DNA of 54,948 bases from Gordoniibacillus kamchatkensis. Lineage in GTDB: Bacteria; Bacillota; Bacilli; Paenibacillales; NBRC-103111. The notes below the pieces were generated by a model. That model was not told the DNA's origin. It was given only the letters and a program-made list of their open reading frames with translations, and did not search any database. Location of the stretch: contig NZ_JXAK01000049.1 in assembly GCF_000829455.1 (NCBI RefSeq), forward strand, positions 1-54,948, given 5' to 3'. Every line of letters starts with the position of its first letter. Positions within the stretch are counted from its first letter, which is position 1. The translations under genes and the position numbers were made by a program. Positions 35,401-44,377 of the stretch are shown here, piece by piece.

Positions 35401-36607
35401 GTCTCTTGCGAGTACAACGGAAGGCGTGGTCGAAATTCCGTTCAGTCAATTCACACCGGCTCCATGGGATACATCGAATGCCGGAAAAGTAATGACTAAA
35501 GAAAACTTAAAAGATATTCGTTCCTTCGGTATTTACGTGAACAAGAAGGAGACGGCATCAAGCACTACGGGAACCCTCTATTTTGATGACATTCAAGTTT
35601 ATAACGACGGTACCGGCGGTGTACCGGACGGCGGCACGGGCAGCATGCCGGCGCCGGCGGGACTGTTGTATGGCTTCGAGTCGGATACGCAGGGCTGGAA
35701 TGTAGACGTGAATAACGCAAGCGCAGGAACATCTTCGGTCACTCATGACGTGTATGCGCAAGGCTCAGGCTCACTCAAGGTGGATTTCTCGCTCTCAGGC
35801 TCGGACTTTGAAATCGTGAAATTCGAGAACATAGATTTATCCGGAGTTAACGAATTGAGCGCGAAACTCAAACTAAAGAGCGGTACAGCCAAAGCACGCT
35901 TGTATATTAAAGCAGGGCCTAACTGGACCTGGACGGATAGCGGTATGGTCGACATCAACGCCGATGATTTCACAAACGTGATGATTCCGCTTGCAGGAAT
36001 TGCGAACCTAAGTAACGTAAAGGCAATCGGTATCAAGCTAGAGCAATTTTCCGGATCAGGGATAACATCCGTATATCTGGACGATGTGCGACTGGTTGCA
36101 AGTACGGCTTCTCAGTCAACCGTTTATGGTTTTGAAGATGGAACCTTACAAGGCTTCTCGATCAATGTAGATAATAACAATCAGTATAACACGGCAGAAG
36201 CCTCAGGACTGGCTGTCACTGATTCCGTATTTGCCGCGTCAGGTATGCACGCGGTAAAGGCCGATTTTGCTTTGAATGGCGGTCAATTCCAGCTTCGTCG
36301 TATGGCAACCGTAAACCTTTCCAACTTCACCAAGATTTCCGTCAAAGTAAAAGTCGTGCCTGGAGAAGGTGCTACCGTCGGCAGCGGGGTTAAGGTTCAA
36401 TTGTTTATGCAGAGCGGGGCCGGGTGGGAAACGTGGACGGCTTCAAACGCAACCCCTGTGGATGCCGGCGGATACTCGACGATAGATGTGAATATCAACA
36501 GCGTAACGAATAGAAATTTGACGCAAGCCATCGGTGTGCAGGTGATGACAGCGGCCGATTCCTCCGGGAAAGCGACTGTGTATGTTGATGACGTAACGAT
36601 CTCATAG
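32414..36607 (+). CDS. SLH-anchored GH26 beta-mannanase with carbohydrate-binding modules
   Basis: Protein of 1397 aa; AAGGAGG precedes ATG 32414. Order of modules: signal peptide (1-27); three SLH domains (about 36-215, e.g. VVSGYPDNAFHPDEKITRAE); a beta-solenoid-like repetitive segment (216-395); a linker; a GH26 catalytic domain (about 419-780) with acid/base Glu590 in FRPFHEQNGGWFWWG and nucleophile Glu697 in AFTEFGYS; an Ig-like domain (795-890); a CBM11-like module (895-1070); and two CBM27-like mannan-binding modules (1084-1231, 1236-1397). GH26 enzymes cleave internal beta-1,4 linkages of mannan or galactomannan. The SLH part would hold it on the cell wall, so products are released at the surface for the importer encoded downstream. 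Confidence 0.93.
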   Translation: MNRKPRWLTYLLAAVIAVTPFSPIMASSGGTQPIGSPLFSDMKGHWAESRIEKWTSQRVVSGYPDNAFHPDEKITRAEFVTLLNKLFGFYVKSEQHFSDVDAGSWYADQLSLARQAGYFDGYPGNKAQANDYLTRQDAVTLLTRVFSLNPSRKDSNTTEFKDADEIAAYARSSVNALAKWIDGYEDGTFRPRGTITRAETVKLIDSLVSSFYNKEGDIEGGIIDGNVVINKEGVVLKNARILGNLYLAAGIGNGEVTLQGTKVKGITFVEGGGPNTIIFNDSELDEVYVNRKEGEVRVLASGDTQISQITVDKSSKLELSSGTKVDSVQLNKPTILTVAEGAEIKAMDVAAAASGTSISSRGTIVKANIEAEGVTINGTAVPAGQLTVTKGEVKPFQPNPTQMPAQSSGSSSSTETSVRSVDLADARATAETRSLFAYLNDVRGREILFGQQHATTEGISITAKDGTQSDVMNAVGDFPGMFGWDTLSLEGYEKPGMVGASQQQNRDNLIAVMKSAYEKGGVLTLSSHMPNFVTGGSFYDTKGMVISHILPGGDKQAQYNQFLDMVADFANNLKDDNGKLIPVIFRPFHEQNGGWFWWGAPYRTKDQYKEIYRYTVEYLRDKKGVHNFLYAFSPGSPFNETNDVYLETYPGDDYVDILGFDTYYDGKTPGWFDAVVKDAKLISKLADSKGKAAAFTEFGYSNVKPTGTQDLQFFTKLLNALKSDPDSRRMAYMLTWANFNTDSIFVPYKNAPGLGDHELLPNFTAYYNDPYTAFSKEVKADQPYSRQVITTGERPFLHITSPTANETIPATRSTTIRARVLNQNVERVTFRIGENGMETGMKADEEGFYYTADWTPGPSLDEKGTSLTVTSYAKDGSKLSQTIRVFISDVPPNSDPHVVDTFETYMGSNDLLDAAYSAQGDLNTITLDADHKYNGKYGLKLAYNVNGQGYTGEVKNMNNVDWSDANKLKFWLQPDGSGQKLVIQVNASGISFEAYPSLASTTEGVVEIPFSQFTPAPWDTSNAGKVMTKENLKDIRSFGIYVNKKETASSTTGTLYFDDIQVYNDGTGGVPDGGTGSMPAPAGLLYGFESDTQGWNVDVNNASAGTSSVTHDVYAQGSGSLKVDFSLSGSDFEIVKFENIDLSGVNELSAKLKLKSGTAKARLYIKAGPNWTWTDSGMVDINADDFTNVMIPLAGIANLSNVKAIGIKLEQFSGSGITSVYLDDVRLVASTASQSTVYGFEDGTLQGFSINVDNNNQYNTAEASGLAVTDSVFAASGMHAVKADFALNGGQFQLRRMATVNLSNFTKISVKVKVVPGEGATVGSGVKVQLFMQSGAGWETWTASNATPVDAGGYSTIDVNINSVTNRNLTQAIGVQVMTAADSSGKATVYVDDVTIS

Positions 36608-36819
36608 CCATGAAATTAAAGGACGATAGGCGGCAACGGTTACAGCGGAATTCGAAAGTATTGGGTGGGAACGGATTGTGTTCGGCTGCAACAAAATAAA
36701 TTTGGGCTGACGTCGGACCGGCTTGAATTAGAAGCTCGACATCCAGCTCGATGGGGTAGACGTGGTTTTAATCATGCTCCCAGAACGATTTCATCTAATA
36801 CGAAGGGAAGATCAAATGT

Positions 36820-37288
36820 ATGGATCGGACCGTAAAAAGGAGTAGATTTATTACTGCATATATGCTACTGCTTACTTCTGTTGCCTTTGGCTTCCGCCCA
36901 GATGTCTCGAGTGCCGTGTCGACCGGGTTTGGTTATACTAGCGGGCAACATTTTATGTTAAACGGGACCTCCTTTTATTTTCAAGGGAATAATACATATT
37001 ACGCAGGCTTGCTTGACGGTTAACTCACGCAAAGTTGAAGTAGACTCGGTAATGGCACACAAAATGCCCAAAAAAGCATCAACGTCCTACGCATGTGGGG
37101 GGGGGACAACGGAAGTTCGACGGGCACCATTCAACCGACGCTCGGCTGTTACAACGAAACTGCCTTGCCGATTAGATTATGCCATTAAAAAGGCTGGCGA
37201 CCCCCGCAACGAAAATGACGATAAAACAGGGACGAAATTGTACAACTGGGTTAGTGAGATGGACGGTTTCGTCACTCTGGTGCTGTAG
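36820..37288 (+). pseudogene. GH5-type beta-mannanase remnant, multiply frameshifted and internally deleted
   Basis: Starts like a secreted enzyme at ATG 36820 (hydrophobic signal, then GYTSGQHFMLNGTSFYFQGN in the GH5 mannanase N-terminal pattern) but stops at 37021. Other frames continue the same family sequence: VNSRKVEVDSVMAH, then INVLRMWGGDNGSSTGTIQP, then RLDYAIKKAGD, and after a jump GTKLYNWVSEMDGF. At least three frame changes are needed and the catalytic core between the last two segments is missing. It lies between the GH26 gene and the clan-A hydrolase, so the locus once had a second mannanase. Confidence 0.75.
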
Positions 37289-37398
37289 CCTTTCTAAAAT
37301 AAAGATAATACAAGAAAAAAAGAATCCTACATTTCTTTTCCGCACGGCGGAACCTATACTGATTCAGAAACTACGATCACTCATTGGAGGTTTTCGCG

Positions 37399-40300
37399 AT
37401 GAATGTAAGCCGCATTGTTGTTTTTTACGATGTTTCGTTTCCATATGAAGGTCAGCGACCGAATGTTTCGGCCCTCAAGAAGCTTCAGGACAACTACCAT
37501 GTAGCGGATGCTGAAAATCTCGCCGAAGCGCTTGTGGACGCGGATGTTCTTGTGCATTTGCACGGCTCATATTTCCCAAAGGAGGCCTGGAATGCCATAC
37601 TGGCTCATCTTCGTGTGGGAAAAGGCCTGTTGTCCGTGGGCGGGGCTCCATTCAAGAAGCCGGCAATCAAAATGGACGGCGAGTGGAAAGTGGAGAAAGC
37701 GCAGACCGGTTATCACCAGCAGCTGCAAATTCATGAAGCGCTTGAGGTCGATCCGGCTCCGATCGCGAAGCTCGTTCACCACCGAGATATCCCGCTTCTG
37801 CAGGATCACGAGTCGCTATTTACGGTCGAGCCGACTTACGGCCTGGTTCTGCACGTGACCCGTACCGACGACAAGCCTGGAGAGCTCGGTTCGTCAGGGC
37901 CGATAGACGCGCACATTTACCCTTTGCTGAAAGGTATCAGCGGCGGCTCGATCGAACGCGAAGTCGCGGCCCCCGTCGTACTGATCGAGAATACGAAAGG
38001 GGACTTTGCCGGCGGCCGCTGGATTTTTGTTAATCAGCCGTTGCGTGAGGCATTCTGGAGCAATGGCGGAGCGGATGCGCTCGGCCGGTGGGCGGACTTC
38101 GCGGCGCTAGGCGTCACGGAGCTGTGGCTGAAGCCGAATTATGCCTCGTACGAGCCGGGGGACCGGGCGACGCTGATGCTGCAAGCGCAGCGACTCGGAG
38201 CGCGCAAGGAGAAGGCGGAATGGACATTCAAGCTTCGCGTACTGAAGGCGAAGGACACAGTCGTTCAAACCCCGACACCGGACTTTATCTATCGTCCTAA
38301 ACAATTTGCCGAGGTTTGGAGCACGGAGCTCCGTCTTCATGCGGGACGCGAGCTTGAGTTTGGGAAGGTCCGCATTCCGGAGCCAATTCAAAGAGGCTTC
38401 TACGTTGCGGAATGCGAAGCCGTGTCTTCGCTCGGCGAAAGTCGCCTGCTGCGCCAAGGATTCTGGGGTTTCGATGCGGAGCTTCTGAAGCAGGGCGACT
38501 ATTTGACCTGCGACCGCGATTATTTTTGGAAAGACGGCAAGCCGCTCCCGATCGTTGGCATGACGTATATGACGAGCGATGTTGCGCGCAAATATTTATT
38601 CCTTCCAAACGCAGCGGTATGGGATCGCGATATGGCCCAGATGAAACGCGCCGGCATCAATTTGATCCGGACGGGCATTTGGACCGCGTGGCGCCAAATC
38701 ATGTTTGTCGACGGGCATGCTTACGAAGAGGTGCTTCGCGCGGTCGACGCCTTTATTTTAACAGCGAAGCGTTACGATCTTGAAGTAACCTTTAACTTCT
38801 TCTCGTTCACTCCGGAGAACTGGGAAGGCGTGAACCCTTATCTGGATCCGAGAAGCGTGGAAGCGCAAAAACGGTTCATCTCAGCGATTGTTTCCCGTCA
38901 TACCGATTCGAAGCACGTTCATTGGGATCTGATCAACGAACCGTCGATGTTCGACCCGAAACGGATTTTCAAGGGACCTCGTTCCTTACATGACCGGTTC
39001 GAAAAGGACGCATTCATCGAATTCCTGAAACAGCGGCACGGTACTCTGAGTCTTCTTCAGGAGCGTTGGAATATGACGCCAGACGATCTTCCTGCCTTTG
39101 AAGCAGCGCAGCTACTGGAGCCGGACGACATCAACTTCGGTACGACGGAAACGCTGGCGAAGAAAGGCGGGCCTTGGCTCGATTACACATTGTTCACGAT
39201 GGAAATGCACAACCGTTGGGCCAAACAGCTGTTGGAAACGATTCGCGCAATCCAGCCGAAACAGTTGGTGACGGTTGGGCAGGACGAGGCTCTGACCGCG
39301 CAAAGACCATCGCCGTTCTTCTACGCAGACGAAGTTGATTATACGACCGTGCATTCGTGGTGGAGCATGGACGATCTTGTATGGGACGGCGTATTTACGA
39401 AAGACGCGCATAAGCCGAATTTGATCCAAGAAACCGGCATCATGTATGTGGAAACGCCGGACGACCGAGCGAAACGCAGCGAATCCGAGCTGCGAAACAT
39501 TCTCGAGCGCAAATACGCGTATGCCTTCTCGACCGGCGGGGCCGGAGCGGTTCAGTGGATTTGGAACATTAATTTCTACATGAACAACGTCAATGAATCG
39601 AACATCGGGGCACTTCGCGCAGACGGAACAGAGAAGCCGGAAGCGGACGTTTCGTATGATTTCGGGTCGTTTATGGAAAGCATTCGGGAACTGTTCGTCG
39701 GCCGCAAGCTCGAAGATGTCGCCGTCATTTTCCCTTACTCCAATGATTTTTCAAATCGAAAGCTTGTGACGGAAGCGACCGCACGCGCCGTTCGAACGCT
39801 CGTCTATGACATGAATGTGCACGTCCGAGGGTTCGGCGAGTATCATCTCGATTCGTTAGCCGATTCTAGTCCGAAGCTCATCCTTGTACCTAGTGCCCAC
39901 AACTTCAGCGATGAAGCGCTGGAGCGACTGATTGGCCACATCCGGACGAACGGAGGGACGTTGCTCTTCACCGGACCGGTTGGATTGGATGCTTACTGGC
40001 GTCCGGTTCGCCGTTTGGAGAGCGAATTGCAGGCCGGGGAAATAACGAACGTGCGCCGGGAAGAAGCAATTGAGATCGAAGGGCGCATCTACCCAGTTTC
40101 CTTCGGAGGAGCCCGCATTGCGGATACCAATAAGCAGCTGGTGAACGGCGTCGCCGCAAAGCAGGCTACAAGGCTCGTGGAAGCTGATCTCGGTAAAGGG
40201 CGAATGATCTGGTGCCCGCTTCCTGTGGAACTTGGCTATCGCCCCGATGTGCTGAAGGCGCTATACAGCTTAGCGCTGAATCGGGCTGGCGTAACTGCCG

Positions 40301-40551
40301 AGCTCGAATGGTTGGAAGGCGGGGAACTGCCGGGCGTGTACGGGCGCAAAATCGAATACGCCGGCGGTGCACTGTACGTTTTCGTCTCCGAATACGGCCA
40401 CGCTGCACGGATTCATGTCAAAGATCCAGCAACAGACCGCTCGTACGCCTTCACGTTGGATAGCGAACGCTCCGTGCTGTTCGCCACGGATGCGAAAGGC
40501 GAGTTGACGGCGGTATATCGTCCTGCCGAGGTTTCAATCGCGGTAAGCTAA
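37399..40551 (+). CDS. large clan-A glycoside hydrolase (beta-mannosidase or beta-galactosidase candidate)
   Basis: Protein of 1050 aa. GGAGG (37386-37390) is 8 nt from ATG 37399; TTG 37384 is not used. No signal peptide, so cytosolic. Residues 1-260 resemble a class I glutamine-amidotransferase-like fold, about 260-370 a beta domain, then a TIM barrel (about 380-740) with the clan-A pair: acid/base Glu514 in WDLINEPSM and nucleophile Glu678 in IQETGIMY. A second amidotransferase-like domain (about 750-900) and a beta domain end it, as in GH42-type trimers. The exact GH family is not clear; the locus suggests cleavage of mannosyl or galactosyl residues from imported oligosaccharides. Confidence 0.75.
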   Translation: MNVSRIVVFYDVSFPYEGQRPNVSALKKLQDNYHVADAENLAEALVDADVLVHLHGSYFPKEAWNAILAHLRVGKGLLSVGGAPFKKPAIKMDGEWKVEKAQTGYHQQLQIHEALEVDPAPIAKLVHHRDIPLLQDHESLFTVEPTYGLVLHVTRTDDKPGELGSSGPIDAHIYPLLKGISGGSIEREVAAPVVLIENTKGDFAGGRWIFVNQPLREAFWSNGGADALGRWADFAALGVTELWLKPNYASYEPGDRATLMLQAQRLGARKEKAEWTFKLRVLKAKDTVVQTPTPDFIYRPKQFAEVWSTELRLHAGRELEFGKVRIPEPIQRGFYVAECEAVSSLGESRLLRQGFWGFDAELLKQGDYLTCDRDYFWKDGKPLPIVGMTYMTSDVARKYLFLPNAAVWDRDMAQMKRAGINLIRTGIWTAWRQIMFVDGHAYEEVLRAVDAFILTAKRYDLEVTFNFFSFTPENWEGVNPYLDPRSVEAQKRFISAIVSRHTDSKHVHWDLINEPSMFDPKRIFKGPRSLHDRFEKDAFIEFLKQRHGTLSLLQERWNMTPDDLPAFEAAQLLEPDDINFGTTETLAKKGGPWLDYTLFTMEMHNRWAKQLLETIRAIQPKQLVTVGQDEALTAQRPSPFFYADEVDYTTVHSWWSMDDLVWDGVFTKDAHKPNLIQETGIMYVETPDDRAKRSESELRNILERKYAYAFSTGGAGAVQWIWNINFYMNNVNESNIGALRADGTEKPEADVSYDFGSFMESIRELFVGRKLEDVAVIFPYSNDFSNRKLVTEATARAVRTLVYDMNVHVRGFGEYHLDSLADSSPKLILVPSAHNFSDEALERLIGHIRTNGGTLLFTGPVGLDAYWRPVRRLESELQAGEITNVRREEAIEIEGRIYPVSFGGARIADTNKQLVNGVAAKQATRLVEADLGKGRMIWCPLPVELGYRPDVLKALYSLALNRAGVTAELEWLEGGELPGVYGRKIEYAGGALYVFVSEYGHAARIHVKDPATDRSYAFTLDSERSVLFATDAKGELTAVYRPAEVSIAVS

Positions 40552-40639
40552 GTGTCGAGAAAGAAAAGACCGGTATCGCGCAATGTCCAATCTACTCAAC
40601 CGTCTGTAAACAGCTGCATCAAGCTCTTCGAGAAAAACG

Positions 40640-40670
40640 GCAGCCGAAGGCGTCAAGCCTTACCGGCTGC
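40640..40670 (+). terminator. hairpin after the clan-A hydrolase gene
   Basis: GCAGCCG (40640-40646) with CGGCTGC (40664-40670) outside and AAGGC with GCCTT inside: a stable stem. The following TGTTCCTTCT is a poor T-run. Confidence 0.55.
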
Positions 40671-40884
40671 TGTTCCTTCTATACGGGGAGCATCGGTGGA
40701 AGCTGATCCGGCGCAGCATTCGATGACCGAGCTCTTTTCATATTTACTTGCAATTGTCGTCATTATTGCGCAAAATGTGCCGACTCATCCGCTCTATATC
40801 GAATATACGAGGTAGGAGCGTACGAAGAACTTCTTGCCCTAAAGAGGTGTTTTATGAGATAGAGTCGATGCAGGCGTAATCCCG

Positions 40885-40927
40885 AAAAAGGCGTACAAAT
40901 GGAGACCTCATTTGCCATGCCTTTTTT
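40885..40927 (+). terminator. hairpin with T-run, possible bidirectional terminator
   Basis: AAAAAGGC (40885-40892) and GCCTTTTTT (40919-40927), with AAATG and CATTT pairing inside. Lies 335 nt past the hydrolase stop. Confidence 0.5.
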
Positions 40928-41142
40928 GTTAGGCAAACTTTTTGGGTTCGATTGCAAAAGAATAAAAAAAGTCCAATAAATCGCGACTCCGTACAAGTTA
41001 GGCTCCTCACGTGTGGAAGAATAAATGTGCTCATCAATTCGCCGAAATCACGTAAATCTCTTCCAGCAGACGATTTTCAATGCAGGAACGATGTGAAACA
41101 ATGTGTTAGTCAAAAACTCGATAAAAGTTATTGAAAAAAACA

Positions 41143-41171
41143 TTTACAACAAAAACATGATGTGTTACATT
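41143..41171 (+). promoter_or_regulatory. promoter of the GH36/ABC operon
   Basis: TTTACA (41143-41148), 17 bp, TACATT (41166-41171), 44 nt before the GH36 ATG. Likely the site of control by the LacI protein encoded at the end of the cluster, though no clear palindromic operator was identified. Confidence 0.55.
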
Positions 41172-41214
41172 GTACATAGTTAGGCTAACAAATACCGAGG
41201 TTAGGGGCACTGAA

Positions 41215-43380
41215 ATGGGTATCATCATCAACGAAGACTCGCAATGTTTTCATTTGCAGGCAAAGGATACGAGTTACATCATTCAAATTCATGACGCTGG
41301 TTATCCGCTTCATGTATATTGGGGCCGTAAATTACATAGCAGCTGCACGGCCGACGATTTAATTCCTCATCTGAAGCTGCAGAACAATCTAGACAAGCTT
41401 CCCCAAGAATATCCGCAGTATGGTACAGGGGATTTTAGAAACCCCGCTTACCAAGTGGAATTGGAAGATGGAAGCCGAATAACCGAGTTCATCTACCGCA
41501 GGTATCGATTGCTGGAGGGCAAGCCCGCTTTGGAAGGGCTCCCTGCTACATATGTTGAACTTGCTTCGGAAGCGCAGACGCTGGAGCTTGAACTGCAGGA
41601 TGCATACTCGGGCTTGATTATGCAGTTAAGCTACACCGTATTCGCCGACCATAATGCCATCGCAAGGTCAGTTCGTTTTTGTAACAAGGGCTTGAAAACG
41701 CTTCAATTACAGCGTGTTTTAAGTGCAAGTGTTGACTTCGGCCGAGATCATTTCGAAGCCGTCTATTTGTCGGGAGCGTGGACGAGAGAGGGGCATATTC
41801 AGAGAAGGGCGCTAGGTCCCGGCATCACGCGGATTGAAAGCAGAAGAGGAGCAAGCAGTCATCAGCTGAACCCATTCATAGCGCTTGTATCGCCGAATAC
41901 AGGAGAGGATCAGGGAGATGTATACGGCTTCAGTCTCGTTTATAGTGGCAACTTTGTAATTGATGCGGAAGTGGATTCGATGCATTCAACCCGCGTATCG
42001 ATAGGGATTAATCCTTTCGATTTTTCATGGCAGCTACAGCCAGGAGAGTGTTTTCAATCGCCCGAAGCCGTGCTTGTGTATTCGGCAAACGGCCTGGGGG
42101 AAATGTCCAGAACGTATCATTCCCTTTATCGAACCCGTTTATGCCGGGGATTATACCGGTACAAGGAACGTCCGATCCTGGTCAACAACTGGGAAGCTAC
42201 TTATTTTCAGTTCGATGTCGGCAAATTGGAGGCGATTGCAAAGGCGGCGGCTGAGCTGGGCATCGAGCTGTTTGTTTTGGATGACGGCTGGTTCGGCAAT
42301 AGGAATGACGACACGACCTCGCTTGGGGATTGGAGTGAAGACTTCCGCAAACTTCCAAATGGATTACCGGATTTGGCGGCAAGAATCCAGGGGCTCGGGC
42401 TGCAATTTGGGCTGTGGGTAGAGCCGGAAATGATATCGCCGGACAGCGAGCTTTACCGTCGGCATCCGGATTGGTGCCTTCATGTGGATGGTCGACGTCG
42501 TACCGAAGCGCGAACTCAGCTGGTCCTGGACTACTCCAGGGAAGAGATCGTCGATTACATATTTGAAACACTTAGCAGCCTGTTTGAGAAAGCGCAAGTG
42601 AACTATGTGAAATGGGACATGAACCGGAATATGACGGAAATCGGATCGGTAAATCGGTCTCCGGCACAGCAAAAAGAGACGGCCCATCGCTATATTCTCG
42701 GATTATACAGGTTGTTGGAACGACTTACTGCCCGTTTTCCTCACATTCTGTTCGAGAATTGCGCAAGCGGCGGCGGCAGATTTGATCCAGGTATGCTCTA
42801 TTACATGCCTCAAACTTGGACCAGTGATAATACGGATGCCGTTGAACGTTTGAAAATCCAGTTCGGCATGAGTCTCGTCTACCCGATTAGCGCAATCGGT
42901 GCGCACGTATCTGCGGTACCGAACCATCAAGTCGGAAGGATTACGCCCCTTTCTACTAGAGGCGATGTGGCTATGTCAGGAAACTTTGGCTACGAGCTTG
43001 ATTTGACCAAGCTTTCCAAAGACGAGAAGGGCATTGTTATACAGCAAGTCAACCAGTACAAGAGGTTCCGTCATTTGGTGCAGACCGGCAATTATTATCG
43101 GCTCCTCAGCCCTTTCGAAGGCAACGACACCTCATGGATGTTCGTATCCAATGACCGGACCGAGGCTCTGGTCTACTATTTCAAGGTGTTGGCTGAACCT
43201 AATGTTCCCGTCAAGCAACTGAAACTTCAGGGCTTGGACCCTACTTTTACCTATAGAGTATCCGGAACGAATCTAACGATAACCGGTGACCGCCTGCTGC
43301 ATGCCGGAATACAGGTACCGGCGATGGAGGGCGACTTCGCCAGCGGCTGGATTTATTTGCTTGCATCCCCCCGGCGGTAG
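41215..43380 (+). CDS. alpha-galactosidase, GH36
   Basis: Protein of 721 aa, normal for GH36. ATG 41215 follows AGGGG by 7 nt; the frame extends to 41170 without a site. It has the N-terminal beta-supersandwich, the (beta/alpha)8 barrel and a C-terminal beta domain. Motifs: VLDDGWFGNRNDD, WVEPEMISPDSELYR, nucleophile Asp468 in KWDMNR, and acid/base Asp538 in TSDNTDAVERL. It removes alpha-1,6-galactosyl side groups from galactomanno- or raffinose-type oligosaccharides. No signal peptide, so it acts on imported sugars. First gene of an apparent operon with two permeases and a binding protein (19-nt gap). Confidence 0.95.
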   Translation: MGIIINEDSQCFHLQAKDTSYIIQIHDAGYPLHVYWGRKLHSSCTADDLIPHLKLQNNLDKLPQEYPQYGTGDFRNPAYQVELEDGSRITEFIYRRYRLLEGKPALEGLPATYVELASEAQTLELELQDAYSGLIMQLSYTVFADHNAIARSVRFCNKGLKTLQLQRVLSASVDFGRDHFEAVYLSGAWTREGHIQRRALGPGITRIESRRGASSHQLNPFIALVSPNTGEDQGDVYGFSLVYSGNFVIDAEVDSMHSTRVSIGINPFDFSWQLQPGECFQSPEAVLVYSANGLGEMSRTYHSLYRTRLCRGLYRYKERPILVNNWEATYFQFDVGKLEAIAKAAAELGIELFVLDDGWFGNRNDDTTSLGDWSEDFRKLPNGLPDLAARIQGLGLQFGLWVEPEMISPDSELYRRHPDWCLHVDGRRRTEARTQLVLDYSREEIVDYIFETLSSLFEKAQVNYVKWDMNRNMTEIGSVNRSPAQQKETAHRYILGLYRLLERLTARFPHILFENCASGGGRFDPGMLYYMPQTWTSDNTDAVERLKIQFGMSLVYPISAIGAHVSAVPNHQVGRITPLSTRGDVAMSGNFGYELDLTKLSKDEKGIVIQQVNQYKRFRHLVQTGNYYRLLSPFEGNDTSWMFVSNDRTEALVYYFKVLAEPNVPVKQLKLQGLDPTFTYRVSGTNLTITGDRLLHAGIQVPAMEGDFASGWIYLLASPRR

Positions 43381-43399
43381 AGGAAAGGAGCGAATCAAT

Positions 43400-44359
43400 A
43401 TGGCAATGGAAAACGGAACTGCCCTTCCGAACACAACCCCGAAACGCAGGAAATCCAAATGGTCCGTCGCACTCGAGCAGAAGTATTTGTTCTTCATGTC
43501 GGTTCCGTTCGTCATCTGGATTATCATCTTTAATTATATTCCCGTTTGGGGTTGGACAATGGCTTTCCAGAAATTTAGACCCGGCTTATCCTTCCGTGAG
43601 CAAACTTGGGTCGGTTTCGACAATTTCGTCGCCTTGTTTTCGGAACCTCATTTTTATCTCGTTCTGCGCAATACGCTGGCAATGAGCATAATGTCGTTGG
43701 TTGTCGGTTATACGGTACCGGTCCTGTTCGCTATACTTCTGAACGAACTACGGCATATGGCCTTTAAACGCACGATGCAGACGATCTCGTATTTGCCGCA
43801 TTTCGTATCTTGGGTCGTAGTAGCCGGTTTGATTACGAAAATGCTGTCCACAGACGGCGGGATCGTGAACCAGCTGCTCATCGCGATCCACGCGATCGAC
43901 AAGCCGATACAGTTTATGGCTCACGGGGAATGGTTCTGGGGGATCGTCACGATGTCCGATCTATGGAAGGAGATGGGCTGGAACTCCATCATCTATTTGG
44001 CGGCGATCTCCGGAATCGACCCCGAATTGTACGACGCCGCCAAAGTCGACGGGGCCGGGAGGTTCAAGCGGATCTGGCATATTACCCTGCCTGGCATACG
44101 GCCTACGATCATGGTCATGATGATTTTATCTATCGGATGGCTCACGAGCATCGGCTTCGAGAAGCAGTTCTTGCTCGGGAACAGCATTGTGCAAGATTAC
44201 TCCGAAGTGCTTGATCTGTATGTGCTGAACTATGGAATAAAGATGGGGCGTTTCTCCTTTGGGACTGCCGTCGGCATCGTAAATTCGATCGTGAGCATTA
44301 TGCTGCTGCTTATATCGAACCGTGTGTTTAAGCGGTGGACGAACGAAAGCGTTATTTGA
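43400..44359 (+). CDS. ABC sugar transporter permease, LplB/YteP type
   Basis: Protein of 319 aa; AAAGGAG lies 9 nt before ATG 43400. Six membrane helices are predicted, and the EAA loop DPELYDAAKVDGAGRFKRIW near residue 212 is where the ATPase docks. LplB-type permeases of Paenibacilli import oligosaccharides and pair with an LplC-type partner and a large lipoprotein binding protein, as here. No ATPase gene lies in the cluster; such systems usually share a general MsmX-type ATPase encoded elsewhere. Confidence 0.93.
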   Translation: MAMENGTALPNTTPKRRKSKWSVALEQKYLFFMSVPFVIWIIIFNYIPVWGWTMAFQKFRPGLSFREQTWVGFDNFVALFSEPHFYLVLRNTLAMSIMSLVVGYTVPVLFAILLNELRHMAFKRTMQTISYLPHFVSWVVVAGLITKMLSTDGGIVNQLLIAIHAIDKPIQFMAHGEWFWGIVTMSDLWKEMGWNSIIYLAAISGIDPELYDAAKVDGAGRFKRIWHITLPGIRPTIMVMMILSIGWLTSIGFEKQFLLGNSIVQDYSEVLDLYVLNYGIKMGRFSFGTAVGIVNSIVSIMLLLISNRVFKRWTNESVI

Positions 44360-44377
44360 AAGGAGGAAAGCGCTACA

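Larger units (their letters stand above)
40552..41142. other. intergenic, two hairpins, no gene supported
   Basis: Between the clan-A hydrolase and the GH36 gene. Besides the hairpins at 40640-40670 and 40885-40927 nothing is recognisable; short frames here have no ribosome sites. The 41100-41142 part is AT-rich. Confidence 0.5.

Noticed and set aside
40552-40815. An 87-codon ORF after the clan-A hydrolase
   Set aside because: It covers the terminator-like hairpin and has no ribosome site or family resemblance.
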